Positions 1-5,423 of a stretch of DNA of 20,319 nucleotides are shown one piece after another. The stretch spans positions 1 to 20,319 of IMG/VR virus record IMGVR_UViG_3300044961_000033, one strand, 5' to 3'. Numbering within the stretch: the first letter of the stretch is position 1; the number at the start of each line of letters is the position of its first letter. This DNA is from a virus. Under the pieces are notes generated by a model. The model saw nothing but the letters and a program-made list of their open reading frames with translations. It made no database searches and was not told the origin of the DNA. A program made the position numbers and the translations under genes.

Positions 1-290
1 ACAACACACAACACACAACACATAACAACAACACAACAATACAACTACACACTACTACAACACACCACACTACAACACACAACCCAACACACGTCACACC
101 ACAACACACTACCACAACACTACAACACACCAATGCACACACTACCACAACACACAACAACGCGGCAAGGCGTGGGGTGTTGCAGTGGGCACGTGTGTGT
201 GAGTGGAGTGTGATGCACGGAGAGTGGTAGTGTGATGGATGAAAGATGGGATGGTGGAAAAGAGGGGGGTGGTTGATATGCGCCACGGCT
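1..290. repeat. Low-complexity A/C-rich tract switching to G/T-rich
   Basis: Bases 1-160 consist almost only of A and C with some T; only two or three G are present. From about 171 the same strand becomes G/T-rich to about 290, so the purine/pyrimidine bias inverts within some ten bases. The 11-mer CACACTACCAC occurs at 105-115 and 138-148, and its exact reverse complement at 224-234, so the two halves can pair locally. No gene is supported: open frames here result from the scarcity of G, and none has a ribosome site. It could be a replication or packaging region, a genome end, or an assembly end; the sequence does not decide. Confidence 0.6.
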
Positions 291-425
291 GGCACGCCCC
301 ACAAAACACCCCCCTTTTGGGATTCAGGGCAAGGGGGGGACATGTTTCTAGCCTAGGTCTATATTTCAGCGTGCAGTTGGCTGCATTACCAGTGTGGGAG
401 TCGGGGCTGCTCGACGTATTGTGCA

Positions 426-890
426 GTGCAGCATGATTTTGTGAACGGTGGGGGTGGGCCCGTTTGCCAATCGCAGAGCATCAATCTGTCATCGGACACC
501 CCATGCTCGACGGCGGATGCCATCGCAATGCACCCGTCGGCCGTTGTGCACAACATGTGCAACGTTGACGTGAGGCTTGACGCTATGCGTGATGCATGCT
601 ATGTGTTGCGTAGCCTAGCAATGGTGCTAGGCGAGCAAGAGTGGAGGGTCTCTATGAAGGTTCCTGCGCACATATTCGCGATGTATCGCGATGACGTTGG
701 ATTGCGCATCATTGAGGCTGGTTCAATCGTGACCGCTGTGCGCGCATTCAAGCGCGTCAGTGGTGACGCGCCTCCCGATTGGATGCAACGCATCCCGGAA
801 TGCGCGTATGGCGAGGCTTCGCGTCTTGCGCATGAGGGTTGGCGTGGCGACCATCTCGCGTTCATGTGGGACATGAAACACGTGTTCTAG
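426..890 (+). CDS. Hypothetical protein, start uncertain
   Basis: I do not recognise this protein. The frame is open for 154 codons from a GTG at 426, but that start has no ribosome site. In-frame ATGs at 528, 555 and 585 are possible later starts. The first 35 residues are Ser/Gly-rich and less convincing than the rest. From about residue 44 the sequence looks protein-like, ending in a Trp-rich tail with WMQRIPECAYGEASRL. The stop at 888-890 lies 17 bases before a clear intrinsic terminator, which supports a real 3' end. Bases 546-561 repeat 16 bases of the leader at 2362-2377, so part of the frame may be leader rather than coding. It may be a short gene starting at 555 or 585. Confidence 0.45.
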   Translation: MQHDFVNGGGGPVCQSQSINLSSDTPCSTADAIAMHPSAVVHNMCNVDVRLDAMRDACYVLRSLAMVLGEQEWRVSMKVPAHIFAMYRDDVGLRIIEAGSIVTAVRAFKRVSGDAPPDWMQRIPECAYGEASRLAHEGWRGDHLAFMWDMKHVF

Positions 891-907
891 CCTGCTAACT
901 TCCGCAG

Positions 908-939
908 CCGCCGTCCCATGTGGACGGCGGTTTTTTTTT
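908..939 (+). terminator. Intrinsic terminator after the 426-890 gene
   Basis: A perfect 9-bp stem, CCGCCGTCC (908-916) with GGACGGCGG (922-930), has a five-base loop and is followed by nine T (931-939). This is a textbook Rho-independent terminator and insulates the promoter that begins at 950. Confidence 0.93.
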
Positions 940-949
940 GTCTGTGCGC

Positions 950-978
950 TTGACACTAGACGCGACACATGCTATGTT
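950..978 (+). promoter_or_regulatory. Sigma-70 promoter P1
   Basis: TTGACA at 950-955 and TATGTT at 973-978 are separated by 17 bases, with TG one base upstream of the -10 (extended -10 like). Transcription would begin near 985 and read the gene at 1121 after a leader of about 135 bases. It lies directly after a terminator. Confidence 0.82.
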
Positions 979-1002
979 CCTCATACGTTGATTGACAAGT
1001 GA

Positions 1003-1071
1003 ATCGGGTCGAACGATCGGGTCGCGCGCGCGACCCGGTGCGACACTCGCGCGCTAGCGCACAATGTGTCG
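1003..1071 (+). promoter_or_regulatory. Palindrome-rich leader of the 1121 gene
   Basis: ATCGGGTCG is directly repeated at 1003-1011 and 1016-1024. The second copy begins a perfect 20-base palindrome (1018-1037) with a CG-alternating centre. It is followed by CGACAC (1041-1046) pairing with GTGTCG (1066-1071) around the palindrome GCGCTAGCGC (1051-1060). The block lies in the transcribed leader between P1 and the ribosome site. It may be an operator, an RNA structure, or both. Confidence 0.6.
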
Positions 1072-1120
1072 TATGTCATCCGCGCGCGGCTCACTTACTC
1101 ACTAGAAAGGAGATAGACCT

Positions 1121-2020
1121 ATGGCCACCATGACCAATGATCCCGTTGCGCTCGCAATCCGTGCTTATCAGGCGAGCGAAGGCCATGCGTTGAAGGCGGA
1201 GGCTGCATTTGCAGCCTTTGTCTATCACTGCCAGGCAATCCTTGCTGATCCGGAACGCGGCGCATTCGCTCCGTCCGCCGAGTGGTCCCCATGGGAACAC
1301 TCTGACCGTCGGAAGGATGTCGCCAACGGGCTGCGAAAGGTCCTGTTTGGGGCGGATGAACTGCCGAGCAAGGCGAAGGTCGGCGCGACGTTGCACAACA
1401 AGGCACGTGCCGAGCGTGCCAAGCAACAGCGCGCTTGCCAGCAGGCCATCAACGCGCTTGCTGGCATCTACCGCGGCATGTCCACTACTGGCGCCGTTCC
1501 TATGTGGAATGGCACGGAATGGTTGCTGCCGCTCGACTACTTCCTTCCCGCCGATGTTGTCGCCAAGGTGGACAAGGTGTTCATTCTTGGCGATCGGATC
1601 GCCAAGCCTGCCGGGCCGGATGGGCGGTATATGCTGCCCATGACGTCTACCACTAGCGCGCACACTGTGCGCTACGTGGAAGAGGATGAGGAAGGGAACG
1701 AGGTCGAAGCCTTCGCCTACATCAGAGTGACGCGGACCAGCATCGCGCGTATTGGCGCGCCGCCGCGTGATGAACGCGAGACCGAGGAAGGCGATAGGAA
1801 CGAATCCGAACCTGTCGCCAGCATGTCCCTTCCGCAGGCTACGGCAGCGCTGCATTCCGCGCTTGCTGCGGCAGACTACATCGTGTCCGGGGATACGGCG
1901 GATGCGTTCTTCGACATGATCCGGGCTTGGCGCGATGCGAGCCCGGCAAACCGCAAGGCGTTGCTCGACATCGCCACGGAACCCGTGGCGAGCGAAGCCG
2001 CGTCGCAGAGTGTGGCGTGA
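1121..2020 (+). CDS. Unknown 299-residue early-type phage protein
   Basis: No family is recognised. The ATG at 1121 follows AAAGGAGA (1106-1113) at good spacing, and the frame runs to TGA at 2018-2020. The N-terminal third is Ala-rich and helical, with many Lys/Arg. Residues about 120-210 look beta-rich, with an acidic loop (VEEDEEGNEVEAF) and a basic strand after it. An acidic linker near residues 220-235 leads to a helical Ala-rich tail. Codon use is richer in GCG, GCC, CCG and CGC than in the small genes downstream, as in the 9326 and 9826 genes, which may mark high expression. It is a single-gene transcription unit: promoter P1 and structured leader before it, tetraloop hairpin and terminator after it. 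Function unknown; the isolated, strongly signalled unit suggests an abundant product. Confidence 0.9.
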   Translation: MATMTNDPVALAIRAYQASEGHALKAEAAFAAFVYHCQAILADPERGAFAPSAEWSPWEHSDRRKDVANGLRKVLFGADELPSKAKVGATLHNKARAERAKQQRACQQAINALAGIYRGMSTTGAVPMWNGTEWLLPLDYFLPADVVAKVDKVFILGDRIAKPAGPDGRYMLPMTSTTSAHTVRYVEEDEEGNEVEAFAYIRVTRTSIARIGAPPRDERETEEGDRNESEPVASMSLPQATAALHSALAAADYIVSGDTADAFFDMIRAWRDASPANRKALLDIATEPVASEAASQSVA

Positions 2021-2029
2021 CGCTCGACA

Positions 2030-2055
2030 GGCCTAGGCCAGCAATGGCCTAGGCC
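2030..2055 (+). promoter_or_regulatory. 11-bp hairpin with GCAA (GNRA) tetraloop
   Basis: GGCCTAGGCCA (2030-2040) pairs perfectly with TGGCCTAGGCC (2045-2055) around GCAA, a GNRA tetraloop that stabilises RNA hairpins. Each arm contains the palindrome GGCCTAGGCC. It begins nine bases after the stop codon and nine bases before the terminator stem, so it would be the 3'-UTR hairpin of the 1121 gene, perhaps protecting the mRNA. Confidence 0.75.
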
Positions 2056-2064
2056 ACCCCTATC

Positions 2065-2100
2065 AGCCCCGCATGGAAGCCCCATGCGGGGCTTTTTTTT
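2065..2100 (+). terminator. Intrinsic terminator after the 1121 gene
   Basis: AGCCCCGCATG (2065-2075) pairs with CATGCGGGGCT (2083-2093) around a seven-base loop, and eight consecutive T (2093-2100) end the element. It is a strong Rho-independent terminator that closes the single-gene unit. Confidence 0.95.
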
Positions 2101-2221
2101 GTCCTATCCCTAGGCATCTTTGCCTAACCCCCCTGACTGCGTGCCTATCCACCTACCCCTCCCCGGCACAAATAATGCGTGACGCCCGGACGCGGATCGC
2201 CTAGCATGTCCTGCCAGACAT

Positions 2222-2252
<31 letters not shown>

Positions 2253-2311
2253 TGCACACAAGTTGTGGGTGCCGCGTGGTGTCGTGACACAACTAATGCA
2301 TGGTGTCAGGC

Positions 2312-2340
2312 TTGACAGTAATGCATTTGTGTGGTATATA
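2312..2340 (+). promoter_or_regulatory. Sigma-70 promoter P2
   Basis: TTGACA (2312-2317), a 17-base spacer and TATATA (2335-2340) predict a start near 2347, just before the first twin-hairpin leader. It is the likely promoter for the genes from 2438 onward. Confidence 0.85.
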
Positions 2341-2353
2341 TACAGACAAGTCG

Positions 2354-2437
2354 TGGGGTGAGTGCACAACATGTGCACATTCTTTCACGATAACCTGTAG
2401 CAATGATGCTGCAGGTTGTTAGAAGGAGGCACAACTA
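2354..2437 (+). promoter_or_regulatory. Twin-hairpin leader element, copy A
   Basis: The first hairpin pairs GTGCACA (2362-2368) with TGTGCAC (2372-2378). The second pairs AACCTGTAGC (2392-2401) with GCTGCAGGTT (2408-2417), one pair being U-G, around a six-base loop. The ribosome site AAGGAGG (2423-2429) follows eight bases before the GTG start. Order, spacing and pairing match copies B and C, but most paired bases differ. Confidence 0.75.
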
Positions 2438-2761
2438 GTGAATGACGAAAAGAGTGTTCGCGCTGACGTTTCGTCGAGCGCAAAGGCGTTCCTCAGCAAC
2501 ATCAAGCAGGTGGCCATCAAGGCATTTGATGGCCGCATCAGTGTGGTTCTCGTCACTGAGGACCGGCCTGTGTATGCCTGTGCGTTCGATCCCGACGATA
2601 TTCAGCGCGTGGTCAACCACGCGCAGCGCAGTGTCAATGCACTGAATGTGCTGCGCAACGCGAAGAACGACATGGTGGCAGCCATCCAGGCTGTCCGTGT
2701 GCTCACGGATTGTGACATCAAGACTGCGAAGGACATCGTGGAAACGCTGCTGAACCAGTAG
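2438..2761 (+). CDS. Small protein with an L7/L12-like C-terminal segment
   Basis: A 107-residue protein starting at GTG 2438, chosen because AAGGAGG at 2423-2429 is eight bases upstream; an ATG at 2442 in another frame is spaced less well. Residues 82-102 (AIQAVR, T90, IKTAKDIVE) strongly resemble the helix-turn-helix of the ribosomal protein bL12 C-terminal domain, whose signature is roughly IKxVR..TGLGLKEAKxLVE, though the GLGL glycines are replaced. The middle has two short strands (ISVVLV, PVYACAF), compatible with a compact alpha/beta fold. bL12-like proteins are known in some phages. A role at the ribosome is only a guess; the similarity could be convergent. It is the first gene after promoter P2 and has leader copy A in front. 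Confidence 0.85.
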   Translation: MNDEKSVRADVSSSAKAFLSNIKQVAIKAFDGRISVVLVTEDRPVYACAFDPDDIQRVVNHAQRSVNALNVLRNAKNDMVAAIQAVRVLTDCDIKTAKDIVETLLNQ

Positions 2762-2766
2762 CGTTT

Positions 2767-2849
2767 CGTGGGAGTGAGCACAACTTGTGCTCGCTCCCTC
2801 TCGAAGAACCGCTGCATAGTGCGGCGGCTCTTTGTGAGGGAGACACAAC
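2767..2849 (+). promoter_or_regulatory. Twin-hairpin leader element, copy B
   Basis: Hairpin 1 is a 29-base inverted repeat (2770-2798): 14-base arms around C2784, core AGCACAA/TTGTGCT, one U-G pair. Hairpin 2 (2805-2831) pairs AGAACCGCTGCA with TGCGGCGGCTCT around TAG, with one A-C mismatch and one U-G pair. Bases 2806-2837 are identical to 3774-3805 of copy C. A GAGGGAG ribosome site follows. It lies between two genes without a promoter of its own. Confidence 0.8.
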
Positions 2850-3290
2850 ATGCATAGGAACAGGGAAAAGTTGCTTGCTGTCATGCAGCAGGTAGTAGAG
2901 AGAGGAGATAACTTCAACATCATGGATTGCAGACGGTGCGCAATCGCGCACTACCTTGCCAACAACCCTGAGATTGGCTTCGACCCAATATTCGAGCCTG
3001 ATTGGGTCGCACGTCACTTTCTGATCACGCCGGCGCTTGCGAACAACTTGTTCGCACTGTGCCCAGGCTCCGACTGCGGCGATCCTGAGCAGGCAGGCAA
3101 TGCAGCCTACCATCTAGAACGCATCAAGGCTGCGTTTGACGAGGCCAACCCCTGCGAGACCGCGTTGTCGATTGTCGCAGCGCAACTTGGTAGCATCATC
3201 TCTGCGCTAGAAGCAGAGCAGCACGAATACGTGTGGGAACTGTTGCATGAACTGCGCGACATGGTGCGTAGTATGCAGATGGGAGGCTGA
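2850..3290 (+). CDS. Unknown 146-residue phage protein with CxxC motif
   Basis: The ATG at 2850 follows GAGGGAG at 2836-2842. Residues near 24-40 (FNIMDCRRCAIAHYL) resemble a motif common in small phage proteins of unknown function, in which a Cys pair precedes an A-I-G/A-H helix. More Cys occur later (CPGSDC and NPCETA), so metal binding is possible but not shown. The second half is helical and acidic (LEAEQHEYVWELLHELRDM). It is separated from its upstream neighbour by twin-hairpin leader B and is followed two bases later by the 3293 gene, so the two are probably cotranslated. Confidence 0.85.
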   Translation: MHRNREKLLAVMQQVVERGDNFNIMDCRRCAIAHYLANNPEIGFDPIFEPDWVARHFLITPALANNLFALCPGSDCGDPEQAGNAAYHLERIKAAFDEANPCETALSIVAAQLGSIISALEAEQHEYVWELLHELRDMVRSMQMGG

Positions 3291-3292
3291 GC

Positions 3293-3523
3293 ATGACATT
3301 CGATGAAGCGTGCCGCGCCGTTGTGCGCGCAGCCAAGGGTGCGAAGCCTGGGCATGGGCTGCAATATGCAGCAGCCTACGCGCAGGCTGGCATCGGCATG
3401 ACAGGTGAGGAGCGTCGTGTGCAGGCGCTCTACATACTGTCAAACCTCACCACCTGGCGTGGTGAGGAAGCACAACAAGTGAAGGCTGTGCTGCGCGAAG
3501 CCAGCAAGAAGGTTGGCGGCTAA
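3293..3523 (+). CDS. Small phage protein, QALYILSNL..WRG type
   Basis: A 76-residue protein starting two bases after the upstream stop, with GGGAGG at 3281-3286. The C-terminal half (VQALYILSNLTTWRG, then EAQQVKAVL) looks like a recurrent small phage/prophage protein family without known function; the N-terminal half (AAKGAKPGHGLQYAAAYA) fits the same pattern. It is all-helical, soluble and basic near the start. Its stop TAA shares one base with the ATG of the next, membrane-protein gene. Confidence 0.85.
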   Translation: MTFDEACRAVVRAAKGAKPGHGLQYAAAYAQAGIGMTGEERRVQALYILSNLTTWRGEEAQQVKAVLREASKKVGG

Positions 3524-3687
3524 TGCGCGATTGGCGTGTGTGGCTGCAAGCCTTTGTGGACCTGATCGCTTTGGCCATGCTACTATGTGTGCTAGTCGTG
3601 GCCATCACGTTGTTGTTCGGCACAGAGAAGCAGGCCAATGATCTAGGCCTGTTGTTTCTGTCCGTGCGACGTAGCCTGGGACTGTGA
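3523..3687 (+). CDS. Small single-pass membrane protein, 54 residues
   Basis: The ATG at 3523 shares its A with the upstream stop (TAATG), a typical coupled start. The translation begins MRDWRVWLQAFVDLIALAML and continues with a hydrophobic run (LLCVLVVAITLLF), giving one transmembrane helix at about residues 10-32. A soluble tail ends in basic residues (VRRSLGL). Positive residues on both sides leave topology open. Size and single helix would suit a holin-like, superinfection-exclusion or membrane-anchor peptide, but there is no endolysin nearby and I assign no function. It precedes a minicistron at 3708. Confidence 0.75.
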   Translation: MRDWRVWLQAFVDLIALAMLLCVLVVAITLLFGTEKQANDLGLLFLSVRRSLGL

Positions 3688-3707
3688 ACAAGCATGAGGA
3701 GGATGCA

Positions 3708-3728
3708 ATGAGCAGCAACGCACGGTAA
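3708..3728 (+). other. Six-codon minicistron MSSNAR
   Basis: AGGAGG at 3697-3702 is placed well for an ATG at 3708, but the frame stops after six codons at 3726-3728. A five-codon frame from ATG 3694 overlaps it. Either this is a relic of a decayed gene start or a leader peptide ahead of twin-hairpin leader C, which begins five bases after the stop. Confidence 0.4.
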
Positions 3729-3732
3729 AGTA

Positions 3733-3818
3733 TGTGGGTGGCTGCACAAGTTGTGCAGCCGCTCCTTCCCGATGAACCGCTGCATAGTGCGGCGGCTCTT
3801 TGTGAAGGAGGACCTACA
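3733..3818 (+). promoter_or_regulatory. Twin-hairpin leader element, copy C
   Basis: Hairpin 1 pairs GGGTGGCTGCACAA (3736-3749) with TTGTGCAGCCGCTC (3751-3764) around G3750, including two U-G pairs. Hairpin 2 (3774-3798) is the same as in copy B; 3774-3805 is an exact 32-base repeat of 2806-2837. GAAGGAGG at 3804-3811 follows. The outer bases of hairpin 1 differ from copy B yet still pair, which supports selection on structure. Confidence 0.8.
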
Positions 3819-3890
3819 ATGCCAAAGGTTATTTACTCCGCAGGCAGGCAAGCAGGCAGACAGGCAGCACTGCCCAATACCAGGCTTTGA
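3819..3890 (+). CDS. Possible 23-residue peptide on the CAGG repeat
   Basis: The ATG at 3819 has a good ribosome site (AAGGAGG, 3805-3811) and sits exactly where leader copies A and B place their genes. The translation is MPKVIYSAGRQAGRQAALPN then TRL. Its basic Gly-Arg-Gln-Ala repeat is encoded by the degenerate CAGG array at 3841-3868. It may be a true small basic peptide, or a gene start truncated by repeat expansion and a shifted frame. No homologue is recognised. Confidence 0.45.
   Translation: MPKVIYSAGRQAGRQAALPNTRL
3841..3868. repeat. Degenerate (CAGN)7 array inside the 23-codon frame
   Basis: Seven four-base units, CAGG CAGG CAAG CAGG CAGA CAGG CAGC, have the same unit and number as the perfect array at 2223-2250. 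Here they fall within the short frame beginning at 3819. Confidence 0.85.
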
Positions 3891-3923
3891 GCACACTGGC
3901 CTTGAAGGTGATGGAGAAGAGTG

Positions 3924-4145
3924 ATGAACAAGACATTTATCCGCTACTTCGTCTATGCATCCGACGACCCAGATGACAAGGAGTTGGACATTGACCCCAT
4001 GGTTGTGTGTGCATCACCAGCCGATGCTGATGCACACGTTGACGAGTTGTTGTGGGAGTATGACTATGTGTGGGTGGACGAAGTGACTTGCATTAGTGCA
4101 GTCCGCTTGCTTGAACGTGAAAGAGGTGAGGACTACAAACACTAA
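3924..4145 (+). CDS. Unknown acidic 73-residue protein
   Basis: The frame is open from GTG 3921 and ATG 3924; the ATG is preferred, with GGAGAAG at 3913-3919. The translation opens MNKTFIRYFVYASDDPDDKE and is rich in Asp and Glu. Residues about 29-60 (ASPADADAHVDELLWEYDYV) look like a helix packed on strands. A soluble protein of about 8 kDa is expected. The family is not recognised. A strong acidic surface is often seen in small phage proteins that mimic DNA or bind host proteins, but nothing here shows that. The next gene has its own promoter (P3) right after this stop, so this is probably the last gene of the P2 unit. Confidence 0.75.
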   Translation: MNKTFIRYFVYASDDPDDKELDIDPMVVCASPADADAHVDELLWEYDYVWVDEVTCISAVRLLERERGEDYKH

Positions 4146-4149
4146 CAGG

Positions 4150-4178
4150 TTGACAGTGACAGCAGACTGCTGTATAAT
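4150..4178 (+). promoter_or_regulatory. Perfect sigma-70 promoter P3 with palindrome in spacer
   Basis: TTGACA (4150-4155), exactly 17 bases, then TATAAT (4173-4178): the full consensus. The spacer carries a perfect 15-base inverted repeat, ACAGCAG-A-CTGCTGT (4159-4173), touching the first base of the -10. A protein bound there would block RNA polymerase, so it is a good operator candidate. The start would be near 4185, only about 25 bases before the next ATG. Confidence 0.9.
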
Positions 4179-4208
4179 GCATCTTACGCTCTAGGAAAGG
4201 AGGCAGAC

Positions 4209-4643
4209 ATGAAGCGCATTGACATTGGTTCTGTGTCCTCTGGCACGACACGGTTGAAGGACATTGGTCCTGCCGTCCTCGACGTAGCACTTGATGTGCT
4301 GCCGAGTGATGATGAACTGCTTCGTGATGCTCACGAAGCAGACGAGCGTGAGTGGTCGGGTGAATACGACGGTGAAGTGTTGGATGAACTCATTGACGCG
4401 ATCAATGAGTTCTGCCCGCCATACGTGTATTTTGGCGCGCACCCTGGCGACCCGGCAGACTTCGGCTTCTGGCCAGACTTCGATCTCATCGAACAAGATG
4501 TGCGCGACGGCGTGATCCTCAAGACAGACGGTGACGTGCCTGAGGACTGGCGCGGTTATGTGTTGCAAGTGAATGACCACGGCAACACAACGATGCACTT
4601 GGTCACAGAGAAGGGAGTGGAGGTGCTATGGGACTGCGTGTGA
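4209..4643 (+). CDS. Unknown acidic phage protein, PPYxYFGAHPGD type
   Basis: A 144-residue protein whose ATG at 4209 follows AAAGGAGG at 4196-4203, an ideal ribosome site. The central part (INEFCPPYVYFGAHPGDPAD, then FGFWPDF) matches my memory of a widespread small phage protein family of unknown function. The N-terminal half has an acidic helix (SDDELLRDAHEADEREW) and the C-terminal part alternates strands, ending in VEVLWDCV. It is the first gene downstream of P3 with a very short leader, so strong early expression is expected. Its last 16 bases overlap the start of the 4628 gene. Confidence 0.87.
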   Translation: MKRIDIGSVSSGTTRLKDIGPAVLDVALDVLPSDDELLRDAHEADEREWSGEYDGEVLDELIDAINEFCPPYVYFGAHPGDPADFGFWPDFDLIEQDVRDGVILKTDGDVPEDWRGYVLQVNDHGNTTMHLVTEKGVEVLWDCV

Positions 4644-4861
4644 CTGACATGGGACACCTACAGAACTGCCACATTGATTGGAACGCCATGAGCGACAAGC
4701 AGTATCGCACATGGGAATACATCCATAACTGCATGAATGCAGCAGGCTTCAAGATCGCTGCCAAGCACATGGCACAGATTGTGCACGTGGTGAACAACCC
4801 CAAGGCGCTGCGTGCATTGGAACGTGCATGGCAACGATATGCAGGCAGAAAGGAGCCATAA
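4628..4861 (+). CDS. Unknown 77-residue helical protein
   Basis: The ATG at 4628 is preceded closely by GGAGG (4619-4623) and lies inside the end of the previous gene. An in-frame ATG at 4649 is an alternative without a ribosome site. The product is helical and slightly basic, with two conserved-looking Trp (W18, W29), two Cys, and an Arg-rich end (LRALERAWQRYAGRK). No family is recognised. It is probably made by translational coupling with the 4209 gene, and the next gene begins one base after its stop. Confidence 0.75.
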   Translation: MGLRVTDMGHLQNCHIDWNAMSDKQYRTWEYIHNCMNAAGFKIAAKHMAQIVHVVNNPKALRALERAWQRYAGRKEP

Positions 4862-4862
4862 C

Positions 4863-5069
4863 ATGTTCCAGAAGCGACACTTCAAGGCGTTGTCTGAATG
4901 GGTATGCAGCCGTGCCGACGTGTCAGAGACGGCATGTCTGTCACTGGCAATCATGCTCAAGATGCACAGTGGGCACTTCAAGGCCGTGCGCTTCTTCCAA
5001 GCGTGTGGCTACAGCAGAGATGACGCAAACAGGCTCGCAGAGCGTGTGGACAAGGAGTGCGGGATATGA
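4863..5069 (+). CDS. Small phage protein, HFKAL..FQACGY type
   Basis: The ATG at 4863 is chosen because AAAGGAG (4849-4855) is seven bases upstream; longer in-frame readings from 4812 overlap the previous gene deeply. The 68-residue product begins MFQKRHFKALSEWVCSRADV and ends with a segment VRFFQACGYSRDDANRLAE. This resembles a common small helical phage/prophage protein in which a K-x-HF start and an F-x-x-ACG end are typical; function unknown. Its stop TGA overlaps the next ATG as ATGA. Confidence 0.83.
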   Translation: MFQKRHFKALSEWVCSRADVSETACLSLAIMLKMHSGHFKAVRFFQACGYSRDDANRLAERVDKECGI

Positions 5070-5422
5070 AGTTGAACCCAGACTTCAAGGCCAAGTGGGT
5101 GACTGCACTGCGTAGCGGTGAGTATGCGCAGGCACGTGAGCAACTCATTGCAGACTACGAGACGTCAGATGGCAGACAGGCATTGTGCTGCCTCGGCGTT
5201 GGATGCGTTGTGAGTGGCATACCAGCAGTCAACCTGCATGGGTATGCGTTGCCTGCTCTACTTCATGTGCATGGTTGGTGGCAGGAACGTGGTGATGATA
5301 ACGACTCACTACGTGACCCTGCCGTGATGGTGAACGGCGAACGCTACACACTGTCAGATTTGAACGATCGGCTCAGGCTGACGTTTGAGGAGATCGCAGA
5401 CATCATCGAGCAACAACTGTGA
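5066..5422 (+). CDS. Small phage protein, ALRSGEY..CCLGVGC type
   Basis: The ATG at 5066 overlaps the upstream stop (ATGA), and AAGGAG (5052-5057) is eight bases away; a GTG at 5057 is less likely. The 118-residue product has the pattern of a widely distributed uncharacterised phage protein family: W-x-x-ALRSGEY near the start, CCLGVGC in the middle, a short loop with LPALL, and a final LNDRLRLTFEEIADIIEQ helix. The paired Cys could bind metal, but no function is known to me. It is the fourth gene of the P3 unit. Confidence 0.87.
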   Translation: MKLNPDFKAKWVTALRSGEYAQAREQLIADYETSDGRQALCCLGVGCVVSGIPAVNLHGYALPALLHVHGWWQERGDDNDSLRDPAVMVNGERYTLSDLNDRLRLTFEEIADIIEQQL

Positions 5423-5423
5423 C

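Noticed and set aside
1-228. Long open frames in the A/C-rich tract, possibly a Thr/Gln-rich linker
   Set aside because: Lack of G removes most stop codons, so two frames are open by composition alone; no start or ribosome site.
1091-1855. 254-codon minus-strand frame opposite the 1121 gene
   Set aside because: The + strand gene has promoter, ribosome site and terminator; the antisense frame runs through the leader palindromes and has no start signals.
2442-2645. Alternative ATG frame at the start of the 2438 gene
   Set aside because: Ribosome-site spacing favours GTG 2438, and only that frame gives the bL12-like segment and full gene length.
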